25,970 bases of DNA, taken from Pseudomonadota bacterium (GTDB taxonomy: Bacteria; Pseudomonadota; Alphaproteobacteria; Acetobacterales; Acetobacteraceae). The stretch spans positions 1 to 25,970 of the forward strand of contig JAJZEG010000067.1 of assembly GCA_021828605.1 (NCBI GenBank), given 5' to 3'. The notes below the pieces were generated by a model, which worked only from the letters and a program-made list of their open reading frames with translations, was not told the DNA's origin and did not search any database. Shown here one piece after another: positions 1 through 7,443 of the stretch (positions within the stretch are counted from its first letter, which is position 1; each line of letters starts with the position of its first letter). Made by a program: the position numbers and the translations under genes.

Positions 1-4
1 CCAC

Positions 5-81
<77 letters not shown>

Positions 82-143
82 AATTCATTCGCGCAGATAG
101 AATAAACGCGGAACCGTCCACCGCAGCACCCCGCGATTGGGTC

Positions 144-177
144 GCACTCGCGCCTTCCCTCGTTTTTAACCGAGTGC
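144..177. other. Inverted repeat downstream of tRNA
   Basis: GCACTCG (144-150) and CGAGTGC (171-177) are perfect 7-nt inverted complements around a 20-nt loop that contains TTTTT. It could be part of the tRNA 3' processing or termination region, but no T-run follows the second arm, so a terminator call is not justified. The rest of 82-234 shows no gene. Confidence 0.25.
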
Positions 178-234
178 GTTGATAGAATTGACGCGGCAAG
201 CGCCGGGCAAGGTGAGCCGTGCTGAGCATGCGAT

Positions 235-265
235 TTGGAAAAACCGGGCGATTTAAGCGCCCGGT
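235..265 (-). terminator. Rho-independent terminator of PEP-CTERM gene
   Basis: On the minus strand the sequence reads ACCGGGCG-CTTAAAT-CGCCCGGT, a perfect 8-bp stem (arms 243-250 and 258-265) with a 7-nt loop. It is followed at once by TTTT (239-242). It begins 14 nt after the stop codon of the minus-strand gene ending at 279, so it is well placed to end that transcript. Confidence 0.8.
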
Positions 266-278
266 CAGGGGGAGGGTA

Positions 279-1784
279 TTACGACCGGATAATGCGGACG
301 GCCTTCCGACGGCGGGCGAGCACCAATAGACCGATGACGCCTGTTAGGAGCAGCGCGAAGCTTCCGGGCTCTGGAACCGCGACCTCGGTGATGACTGTGC
401 CCCAATTATTGTTAGCGATTGGGTATTCTTGGAACAGCCAGAAATAATTCTGATTGTTTACGTCTGGGGCGGTCCATGAATAATCGCCCCAGCGAACCAG
501 GCCGTTCTTACCCGCCAGATCGTAATTACTGGCGAGGCCACTGAACAATAATGACGGGGTATTGCAGGAACCACTAATCACCGAGCAGACCGTGCCGTAA
601 TCGCTGATATTATTGGAGCTTCCTGATCCGTTAAAGCCCAGCACGAACGTGCCGCTGGCATTGCCGGAAATCGACGCGTAGGTCAGATCCTGGTTTGCCA
701 GTGATACGAAGCCAGAATTGATCAGCGCATCGGAGGTGGCGTTCAGCACCGCCCATTGGATCTGATCGCGGGGCCCATTCAGCACTGCATTGGTCGTGTA
801 GATATAATTGCCCGCCTGATACGCGCCGGAGCTGAGCCGGTTGTCGCCGCCATCATAGGGTGTTCCGCCCGGCTGGGTGGGGGTTTGCGGCAAAGCCCCG
901 CTGAAATTGCTCCCGCTGATCAGGTTCAGCGACGCTGCAGAGCCCTGGTTTTGGGTGATGGTCGAGGCGAACAAACCCGGAGCGTTAAAATTGGTGCTGA
1001 GGATTGTGGTGGTATTGCCCGCTGCCGTCGAGGTCACGGCTTCCGGCGTGAACCCGAACTGGCCGGTATTATTGTTAAAATAGCTGATGTTACTCAAACT
1101 GGAGGTCCCGCTCAGCAATTGTGCCTTCGGGATCGAGATGACCGACGAGTTTACATAGTTGCCACTGGCATTAAAATTATTTGAAGATAGCGTGACCGCC
1201 CCATTATTGATGCCCAATGTTGGGAAATCCGCGAATACGCCGGTGGGCGCCGGGATCGAATACCCAACGAACCCATCCAGCGGGTTTTGGTTTTTGGATA
1301 CGGCCAGCACAAAGGTATTATTCGTGGCATTCTGCACGGTGATGGCGCTTGAATACCAGCGTTGTGTGGTTGGATCGAAAATAATCCGTGGGTCCGAAAT
1401 GTCGGGATTAGTTGAGGCACCCGGGTTCACCCCCAGACTCGTATAGAAACTATTGAGCGAGACGGCAGGGGTCGCGAGTTGGCCGGACTGCGTGTAAATG
1501 GAAAACTGTTCGTTGACCATTTGCGCCACATACCCTCCGCCGACAGCGCCACCCATATCGGGCGGAATAAAGCCGCCACCCAACGCGCTGGAGCTTGCGA
1601 AGCTTGCCCCCTGAAACTGGCGGAGGGTGTAAAGGCTGAGCGCAGGGGGCGATGCCATGGCCAGCCCCGTCGATACGGCCATCAATAGGGCCGAAGCGAC
1701 CGTGAGCTTGGCCGGGCTGAGCCGGCCGGCAAAAGCGGGTGCGGTGTTCCGATGGGTCATCGGATGACGATCACGGATTGACAT
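279..1784 (-). CDS. PEP-CTERM sorting domain exported protein
   Basis: This 501-residue secreted protein has no assignable enzymatic role. An N-terminal signal sequence (hydrophobic run about residues 27-42, likely cleavage after LAMA at about 44) leads into a Ser/Asn/Gly-rich, beta-type body. The body carries DPRIIFDPTTQRWYSS (about 131-146), a pattern seen in beta-propeller-like surface proteins. The C-terminus has VPEPGS (about 470), a hydrophobic helix and a basic RRRK tail. This is the classical PEP-CTERM signal recognised by exosortase/archaeosortase-type enzymes, which usually accompany exopolysaccharide production. I chose the ATG at 1784 because AGAGAGG lies 8 nt upstream; the longer frame to 1877 lacks such a site and would bury the signal peptide. 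The gene stands alone with its own promoter and terminator. It is AT-richer than the genes to the right (26 G+C of 60 counted at 1141-1200). No exosortase gene is in the window. Confidence 0.85.
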   Translation of the reverse strand: MSIRDRHPMTHRNTAPAFAGRLSPAKLTVASALLMAVSTGLAMASPPALSLYTLRQFQGASFASSSALGGGFIPPDMGGAVGGGYVAQMVNEQFSIYTQSGQLATPAVSLNSFYTSLGVNPGASTNPDISDPRIIFDPTTQRWYSSAITVQNATNNTFVLAVSKNQNPLDGFVGYSIPAPTGVFADFPTLGINNGAVTLSSNNFNASGNYVNSSVISIPKAQLLSGTSSLSNISYFNNNTGQFGFTPEAVTSTAAGNTTTILSTNFNAPGLFASTITQNQGSAASLNLISGSNFSGALPQTPTQPGGTPYDGGDNRLSSGAYQAGNYIYTTNAVLNGPRDQIQWAVLNATSDALINSGFVSLANQDLTYASISGNASGTFVLGFNGSGSSNNISDYGTVCSVISGSCNTPSLLFSGLASNYDLAGKNGLVRWGDYSWTAPDVNNQNYFWLFQEYPIANNNWGTVITEVAVPEPGSFALLLTGVIGLLVLARRRKAVRIIRS

Positions 1785-1826
1785 TGATGTCGCCTCTCTT
1801 TGAAATAGGTCGGGCAATTCTTGAAC

Positions 1827-1855
1827 GTTACATGACACAGCAAAATTAATGCCAA
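1827..1855 (-). promoter_or_regulatory. Putative sigma70-type promoter of PEP-CTERM gene
   Basis: On the minus strand TTGGCA (1850-1855) is followed after exactly 17 nt by TGTAAC (1827-1832), matching 5/6 and 4/6 of the consensus hexamers. Transcription would start near 1820, leaving a leader of about 36 nt before the SD and ATG at 1784. The region is AT-rich. No start site is mapped, so this is a pattern match only. Confidence 0.4.
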
Positions 1856-2011
1856 ATAATTTTCCATTTTTATTCAATCAGATAGTGAGGTCTGCGCATC
1901 ATGACTGTAAAAAATCCCGACGCTGCGATCGATGATTATGTCGCGTGTACATGCCGGTTTAGGAATGCGCGTTAGGCTTGCCATTCTAGCCGAAACTTGG
2001 TTGGGTAACGC

Positions 2012-3694
2012 ATGGACACATCAGCAGCGATCCGTTTCACCGATGTCACCGCGGCGACCCCAAACCATGACAGTCTTGCCCGCGAGTATGCTGCGATCAA
2101 TGCTTTGTTCGATGATGGCGAGATCGCTGAGGCAGCCGCGCGGTTTGACCGGGCGCGGCGTGCGGTTGGCACGTGGTCGGCGCTGGTCGATCTGGCGTTC
2201 AATCAGAATACGACCGATCACGCCGCGCAACAGGCTCTGGATTATCGTGATGAGTTTATGCCGGTGATCACCAATGCCGTGACCGCTTTCAAACAACGGA
2301 TGCTGGCCTATGAGGATCGTAATGTGATTATTCGGGTGGTCGGGGCGCATGCGGTGGCCTTATGGGAGGTCGATATTTCGACATTCCGCCCCGAACTCGA
2401 GGCCGATCTGATCGACGAGGCAAAGCTGAGCGCCGAGTACACTGCACTGAATGCGGCGGCAGTATTTGACATTCAGGGTCAATCGGTTAGTTTCGAAGGT
2501 CTTGCGCCGTTCGCACAAAATCGTGATCGGGCGATCCGGCATGAAGCGGCGACGCAACAATGGGCCTATTATCAGGCACACGGCGAACGCTATGACGCGA
2601 TTTTTGACCAGCTCGTCCAGAAGCGTCACGCCATGGCGCTCAAACTGGGATTCGAAAACTTTACTGAATTAGCCTATCGCCATTTGCGGCGCCTTGATTA
2701 TCGGCCCGCCGATGTTGCCCGCTATCGGGACGCCATCGCGTCGCATGTCACGCCTCTGGTCGCTGATATGTTGGAGCGTCGGCGCGAAACCTTTGGCTGG
2801 GACCGGCTGATGGCCTGGGACGAACCGCTGGTCGACCCCGCAGGCAACCCGGCGCCGGTTGCCGGTAACGGGGCGTTATTGCACGGTCTTCGATCCATGT
2901 ATGATCAGATGAATCCCGAGATCGCGACATTTTATCGCTCGCTGAGCGAGAACGGATTTCTTGATATTGACCTGCGGTCTCATAAGGCCGGAGGCGGCTT
3001 TTGCACATCGTTTCCCACGCATGGCATGCCATTCGTGTTCGGCAGCTTCAGCGGCACCTATGATGACATTGATTTGATGACGCATGAAATGGGTCATGCG
3101 TTTCAGTCCTACGCCAGTCGTGATCTGCCGGGTTATGATTATTTGGACCCCACAGCGGAAACTGCCGAGATCCACTCGATGAGTTTCGAGTTTTTATCAT
3201 ACAAGTTCGCCGGGCTTCTGGTCGGCGATGGTGCGGCGGATCGATACCGCAGGGTGCATCTGACCCAGGCCATGGCTCGCCTGCCGATGATGGCATGCTT
3301 CGATCATTTTCAGCATGAGGTTTACGCCAAGCCCGAGTCAACGCCTGCGCAACGCCACGCACTCTGGCGTGACCTCGAACAGCATTACATGCCGTGGCGC
3401 GATTGGGGCGATCTGACCCATCCGGCCAAAGGCGGTGCCTGGCAGCGCCAACTTCATGTGTATTTGATCCCGTTTTATATGATCGACTATGCGCTGGCCC
3501 AGTGCTGCGCCCTGCAATTCTGGACCCGGTCCCGGCAGAATTACGACCAGGCTCTCGCCGATTATATCGCGCTCTGTCGGCGCGGCGGCTCGGCGCCCTT
3601 TCTGGAGCTGGTCAAGTCCGCAGGCCTGACCTCGCCCTTCGAGCCGGGCGCTTTGGAAGCATCGGTAGCCGAGGTGCGGAATTTTTTGCGCTGA
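2012..3694 (+). CDS. M3 family oligoendopeptidase (PepF-like)
   Basis: This 560-residue zinc metallopeptidase of family M3 probably cleaves short peptides in the cytoplasm; no signal peptide is visible. The catalytic motif HEMGH lies at residues 358-362, and the downstream zinc-ligand glutamate fits E386 in AEIHSMSFE, at the spacing expected for M3 enzymes. The helical N-terminal half and the overall length match the M3B oligoendopeptidase group rather than the longer thimet/Prp-type enzymes. The start at 2012 has only a weak GGGT-like site upstream, so it is moderately secure. The gene diverges from the PEP-CTERM gene across a 227-bp AT-rich gap and stands alone, with 168 bp before the next plus-strand start. 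The actual peptide substrates cannot be read from the sequence. Confidence 0.92.
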   Translation: MDTSAAIRFTDVTAATPNHDSLAREYAAINALFDDGEIAEAAARFDRARRAVGTWSALVDLAFNQNTTDHAAQQALDYRDEFMPVITNAVTAFKQRMLAYEDRNVIIRVVGAHAVALWEVDISTFRPELEADLIDEAKLSAEYTALNAAAVFDIQGQSVSFEGLAPFAQNRDRAIRHEAATQQWAYYQAHGERYDAIFDQLVQKRHAMALKLGFENFTELAYRHLRRLDYRPADVARYRDAIASHVTPLVADMLERRRETFGWDRLMAWDEPLVDPAGNPAPVAGNGALLHGLRSMYDQMNPEIATFYRSLSENGFLDIDLRSHKAGGGFCTSFPTHGMPFVFGSFSGTYDDIDLMTHEMGHAFQSYASRDLPGYDYLDPTAETAEIHSMSFEFLSYKFAGLLVGDGAADRYRRVHLTQAMARLPMMACFDHFQHEVYAKPESTPAQRHALWRDLEQHYMPWRDWGDLTHPAKGGAWQRQLHVYLIPFYMIDYALAQCCALQFWTRSRQNYDQALADYIALCRRGGSAPFLELVKSAGLTSPFEPGALEASVAEVRNFLR

Positions 3695-3777
3695 TTGAAA
3701 TGGCGCGCCAAAGTATGAGCAGAGTGCTTCTCCTCCTGTGAGAAATACTCTAGCCGCACAGTAAAAATCTCCCCACG

Positions 3778-3827
3778 CCTTGCGGAGTTGAGGCAAGGAC
3801 TTAACTTGACTTCGCTCAACTTTCCGC
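3778..3827 (+). promoter_or_regulatory. Structured leader with competing hairpins
   Basis: Upstream of the Spy-like gene two mutually exclusive pairings can be drawn. One is CCTTGC (3778-3783) with GCAAGG (3793-3798). The other is a longer stem, GCGGA (3782-3786) with TCCGC (3823-3827) stacked on GTTGAG (3787-3792) with CTCAAC (3815-3820), enclosing CAAG/CTTG (3794-3797/3805-3808). No T-run follows. It may be a regulatory 5' leader, but folding and function are unproven. Confidence 0.3.
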
Positions 3828-3862
3828 CGACGCTCATCATCGGAAATTTGGAGTCAGTCACC

Positions 3863-4327
3863 ATGTCTCGTTTTACGTTGACCATCGTTCTGGGCGTCGG
3901 CATCGTTTTTGCGGGGGCCGCTCCGGCATTCGCGCAAACGACGAATGTCGCGCGCCCAGGGGCCGTTTCGACGAAGGCCGTTCAACTCTCCAAAATCAGT
4001 TCGCATATCGATAAACTTCGCAATGAGCTTAAAATCACGCCCGCTCAACAACCGCAATGGCATGCGCTCGCAGGCGTAATGCGGCAGAACGCCTCCCAGA
4101 TGAACACGCTTTATCAACAACGCACCCGGAACGCCGACAAGATGAACGCGGTGCAAATACTTAAATCGTACCGTGATTTCACCAGCATCCACTTGAAGGC
4201 CCTTAACCAGTTGATCCCGGTATTTACCAAATTTTATGCCGTTCTTTCACCGGCCCAGAAGAAAACTGCTGATGAAATGTTTGAGAACCGTGTTGCCGCT
4301 TTGAGCGGCGCCAAAAAGGCTCAGTAA
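3863..4327 (+). CDS. Spy/CpxP-like LTxxQ periplasmic protein
   Basis: This 154-residue exported protein has a signal peptide (hydrophobic about residues 5-18, cleavage after AFA at about 24) and an all-helical mature part. It contains two LTxxQ-type motifs, ITPAQ (58-62) and LSPAQ (128-132), the hallmark of the Spy/CpxP family. E. coli Spy is a periplasmic ATP-independent chaperone and CpxP an envelope-stress sensor; a similar envelope role is inferred here. The start at 3863 is chosen because GGAG lies about 9 nt upstream and it places the signal peptide at the N-terminus; the frame upstream to 3788 would add a non-signal extension. Its stop overlaps the next ATG (TAATG), so the pair is likely translationally coupled. 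Confidence 0.82.
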   Translation: MSRFTLTIVLGVGIVFAGAAPAFAQTTNVARPGAVSTKAVQLSKISSHIDKLRNELKITPAQQPQWHALAGVMRQNASQMNTLYQQRTRNADKMNAVQILKSYRDFTSIHLKALNQLIPVFTKFYAVLSPAQKKTADEMFENRVAALSGAKKAQ

Positions 4328-4683
4328 TGAAAAACTGGATCACTTTCGGTTCGATGATCGGGGTCGCGTTTATTTTGACCCTCAACATCGCGGGCGCTGA
4401 TCAGCACCGGCAGGATGGACGGCATCAGCATTTCCAGCGCAATCAAAACCGTGGCCAACGACCGCCATGGGGTCGTCCAGGGTATTATCATTCCCAGCGC
4501 CAACAAGGCCGCCGACGCGCTTGGGCTCAACATCAATATGGCGAGCCGTATCGCAACCAGTATGGCAATCAGTACGGTAGCCCATACGGTTATTATCCCC
4601 AACCCCCCGTCGTTTATGCCCCGCCCCCACCCCCGCCAGGACTCAATTTCTTTTTTGGTATCGGCAACGGCCCGCGGCCATAA
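4327..4683 (+). CDS. Small secreted Arg/Gln/Tyr/Pro-rich protein
   Basis: This 118-residue protein has a hydrophobic N-terminal signal (about residues 4-22, likely cleavage near AGA at 21-23). The mature region is strongly biased: Gln/Arg/His-rich (24-70), then QYG/PYG repeats (about 71-88), a PPPPPP run, and a hydrophobic GLNFFFGIG end. No enzymatic domain is visible. Similar low-complexity exported proteins are common in acidophilic and soil alphaproteobacteria, generally without known function. The start shares its A with the TAA of the Spy-like gene, and AAGG lies about 8 nt upstream, so coupled expression is likely. A role in the same envelope process as the Spy-like partner is inferred from context only. 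Confidence 0.75.
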   Translation: MKNWITFGSMIGVAFILTLNIAGADQHRQDGRHQHFQRNQNRGQRPPWGRPGYYHSQRQQGRRRAWAQHQYGEPYRNQYGNQYGSPYGYYPQPPVVYAPPPPPPGLNFFFGIGNGPRP

Positions 4684-4689
4684 TTGTCG

Positions 4690-4741
4690 CCCGGCTCAAA
4701 CACGGAGGGCGCGCTCGTCGCTCGCTTGGTTTTCAGCCGGG
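4690..4741. terminator. Possible terminator between convergent genes
   Basis: CCCGGCT (4690-4696) and AGCCGGG (4735-4741) form a perfect 7-bp stem with a long 38-nt loop, followed on the plus strand by ATTTTA. It lies in the 61-bp gap between the convergent genes ending at 4683 and 4745. The long loop and short T-run make it a weak terminator candidate. Confidence 0.3.
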
Positions 4742-4744
4742 ATT

Positions 4745-6406
4745 TTACGATCCAGGAACGGTGATGATGGCGTCGCCATCCTTGCGAATAGTCGGCCATC
4801 CGATTGAGCGGATGGCGTTGACTAACGGCGGTGCGGTTCCGGGCCCGATAATGAGGATCTTGACCTGATGCGAGTGGCAATAGGCCGTAAGAGCGTGTTT
4901 GAAATTATGCTCGGGGCGTCCGGCGAAAAATGCGCGCACAATGGGTTCGGCCCATTCGTTGAGCGGGGGGTAACCGACATAACCGCCTGATTGGGTGAAC
5001 CCCATTTTTGCATCGAGTTGCCACGACATATCAGGGCCGTTTTGCCCGAACGGCAGAATGACGATGTTTGCCCCGGACGGCACCAGGCTGGACCAGTTGG
5101 CTGCTTGAAAGAGTGGATCGGCTGGCAGGTTCGACCATGTGAACAGAGGGGGATTAGGTAAAAGACATAGATAGGCGACTGTCGCTAACGCCAACTTGAT
5201 CGCCCTGGATGCGCCGTTGCTCATTGCGATCCAACAACCAACAGCGATGGCGGCGGCGAGCGAAACATACAGGGTAAATCGGATGGGCAGGGCCGATTTG
5301 ATCAAGGGGAAATATGTAAAAATGATCCAAGGCAGAGGAAGTGCCGTCCGCGTTCCATCAAGATGCAGCCATGGGCCGAGGCTGCATAGAATGAGCAAGA
5401 GGATCGACGCGATCAGCCCGCGCGCATAACGGTTCGCGCGCGCCTCCCATGCATAGAGACCCAATATCAGAATTAAAACGCCACCCAAATAGCCCCCCTG
5501 CTCGGATGCGCCACCAAGCATCTTTGCTGCGATGCCTGGGAAAAATCCGTGACCAAACCAAGTAACTTGGGTAGGGAGAATGAAATTGAACGGATCTGCA
5601 GAGAAATTCGTCGGAGAATTGATGGCGCCTGGAACCCGATCGGCCCCGATCATCAGGTAGTAAAAAAATGGCGATGCCGCGACGGCGCCGAGCATACAGG
5701 CACCGATAATTTCGATCGCGAGTCGCCAGAGGTGCCGCCGTGCATGAACGGGTACAGCGACAAAAAACACGGCCCAAACCAGCGCGCCCAATACGCAGAG
5801 CGAGGCGAATATCTCTTCGGATATGCCCAGTTCCAACACCAGAGTGACAGCGAGAAGCGGGATGAATAGGCGCGGTGTGATATTCTGGCGGCTCCGTTTC
5901 ACGACGAGTAAAATGATTAAAGGCACCAGGGCGGTGAAATCGAGATTGAGATGCCCCAGCATTTGACCCAGCTCATAGGACGAAAAGCCGTAGAGGAGTC
6001 CAGCAACAAAGCTTGCCGCACTATCACGGGTGATGCTGCGCACGAGGAGAAAGCATGACCATGCGCTCAATGCCGGCGCTAGAAGCGTGAGCGTATTATA
6101 GGATGCCGTGGCCCCTGCGAGCAAAGTGAGTGGCGCGGCCAGGAGTGCGAGCGTTGGCACCGAGGTGGCCCATACCGTGTCGAACCCCTGCGGAGACCAA
6201 ACGAAATGAGTCCAAAACGGATTGAATCCGTGAAGCAGCGCAAACGGCCACCAATTCAGGAACCACATAAAGAGTTCGGGATCGGCAACCCCCACCGCGA
6301 CGTAGCGGTGAACCCAACTGCCGGTTGATCCGAAGAGGAGGACGGACAGAACAGCATAGGCCGCGAGCGCCGCGCCATTGATCGCCCCTTGTTTGCGATG
6401 GGTCAT
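4745..6406 (-). CDS. Polytopic GT-C-like membrane glycosyltransferase
   Basis: This is a 553-residue integral membrane protein with about ten or more hydrophobic segments spread over residues 10-430 and a C-terminal soluble part of about 110 residues. The first predicted periplasmic loop carries ADPELFMWFLNWWPFAL (about 41-57), with acidic D42 and E44 just after the first helix. This arrangement is typical of GT-C enzymes, which use polyprenyl-phosphate sugar donors. I infer transfer of a sugar to a lipid-linked or surface glycan on the periplasmic face; donor and acceptor are unknown. Its ATG directly follows the TAA of the FkbM gene (TAAATG), so it is the last gene of a three-gene cassette. 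It could instead be a non-catalytic membrane protein of the DUF6311/YfhO-like group. Confidence 0.7.
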   Translation of the reverse strand: MTHRKQGAINGAALAAYAVLSVLLFGSTGSWVHRYVAVGVADPELFMWFLNWWPFALLHGFNPFWTHFVWSPQGFDTVWATSVPTLALLAAPLTLLAGATASYNTLTLLAPALSAWSCFLLVRSITRDSAASFVAGLLYGFSSYELGQMLGHLNLDFTALVPLIILLVVKRSRQNITPRLFIPLLAVTLVLELGISEEIFASLCVLGALVWAVFFVAVPVHARRHLWRLAIEIIGACMLGAVAASPFFYYLMIGADRVPGAINSPTNFSADPFNFILPTQVTWFGHGFFPGIAAKMLGGASEQGGYLGGVLILILGLYAWEARANRYARGLIASILLLILCSLGPWLHLDGTRTALPLPWIIFTYFPLIKSALPIRFTLYVSLAAAIAVGCWIAMSNGASRAIKLALATVAYLCLLPNPPLFTWSNLPADPLFQAANWSSLVPSGANIVILPFGQNGPDMSWQLDAKMGFTQSGGYVGYPPLNEWAEPIVRAFFAGRPEHNFKHALTAYCHSHQVKILIIGPGTAPPLVNAIRSIGWPTIRKDGDAIITVPGS

Positions 6407-7441
6407 TTACTTATCCATCAGAATCCTCATCGAGCGCCCCGGGTGGGCGATGGCGCGAAGCGGACGGGTAACCCGCCACGAGGTTGATCGCCACAACGCT
6501 TCGATCCGTGATTCTGCCGCCGCGCGCTCAGCCTCGATATTTTCCATCTGGCAAGCAAGCGCAGTCATTCGTTGTCGCATCGCCAATAGCTCGTCCCGCG
6601 CCCGTAAAATATCTTCTTGCAAATAAAGCTGTTGGCCTAATTCAATCCGCAGCGCCATAATTTCGATAAGCGCATTCTCCCGTTCAGTTTTAAGACTTTG
6701 GCCTTCCTGCTGCAAAAAGTCCCGCTCTTGCGAAAGTTGCACTTGGCCAATCGTGGTAAAACGGTCGAACAGGTTGGGGGGTGTATCAAACGCCCCCTCC
6801 GGCGCAATGAACGCGTTTTCGAGATAATAATCATTGAGCCCGTCAAAATAGACCCGCCGATAGCCGACATTTTCTAAAAGTGGACCGGCGACATCAGGCC
6901 GCCGCACCGGTGTTTCTGGGAAGGTCGCCTCGACTAAAATGACATCGGGGCGAAATCGGCTCCAATCATTCGAGCGAATAACATTGGGCTCGAACCCCTC
7001 GACGTCGATTTTGAGCAGATCGATGGCCGGTGGGTTTGTGGCATCGAGTAGATCACGCAGTGTAGTGGTTTTCACAGGATGTTCGATAACATCGAAGCCT
7101 TTTGCCCGCGCCCGCGCCGCCTCCTCTGGATCGCAGGTGGAAAGCCCCGTGCCCTTAACCTCAAAAAAGCGCGATTGCCCGTCACTGTCAGAAACGGCGA
7201 TATTGAGGTTGGTGTCCCGTGGTCGTTCGGCAGCGAGGATTTCGAAAAAACTTTTATTGGGCTCGATATTAATGCCAGACCAGCCGCGATCATAAAGCGC
7301 TTTGGTATCGTTCTCAAACAAGGGATGTGCGGCACCGACATCAATGTAGAAGCCAGTTTGTTTGGTACCGAACAGTCGATTGAGCAGAACATCTTCATGA
7401 TTGGCACTATAAGAAATGAACATACTGGATTGGCTCGACAT
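6407..7441 (-). CDS. FkbM family methyltransferase with coiled-coil tail
   Basis: This 344-residue protein has two parts. Residues about 8-210 are an FkbM-type SAM-dependent methyltransferase (Methyltransf_21), with the SAM loop FYIDVGAAHP (31-40), acidic NIEP (58-61) and the family motif LLKIDVEGFE (142-151). FkbM enzymes usually O-methylate hydroxyls of sugars or polyketides. Residues about 233-316 are a heptad-rich, Glu/Gln/Arg/Leu coiled coil. The basic tail STSWRVTRPLRA (319-330) resembles a sequence I recall at the ends of coiled-coil segments in polysaccharide-cluster proteins. It lies 2 nt after the glycosyltransferase stop and abuts the GT-C-like gene, so sugar methylation of the same glycan is the likely job. 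No membrane segment is seen. Confidence 0.88.
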   Translation of the reverse strand: MSSQSSMFISYSANHEDVLLNRLFGTKQTGFYIDVGAAHPLFENDTKALYDRGWSGINIEPNKSFFEILAAERPRDTNLNIAVSDSDGQSRFFEVKGTGLSTCDPEEAARARAKGFDVIEHPVKTTTLRDLLDATNPPAIDLLKIDVEGFEPNVIRSNDWSRFRPDVILVEATFPETPVRRPDVAGPLLENVGYRRVYFDGLNDYYLENAFIAPEGAFDTPPNLFDRFTTIGQVQLSQERDFLQQEGQSLKTERENALIEIMALRIELGQQLYLQEDILRARDELLAMRQRMTALACQMENIEAERAAAESRIEALWRSTSWRVTRPLRAIAHPGRSMRILMDK

Positions 7442-7443
7442 GC

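Noticed and set aside
1932..2267. Plus-strand 111-codon frame upstream of and overlapping the M3 peptidase
   Set aside because: It is out of frame with the peptidase, Arg/Met-rich, without an SD or motif; it overlaps clear M3 coding sequence.
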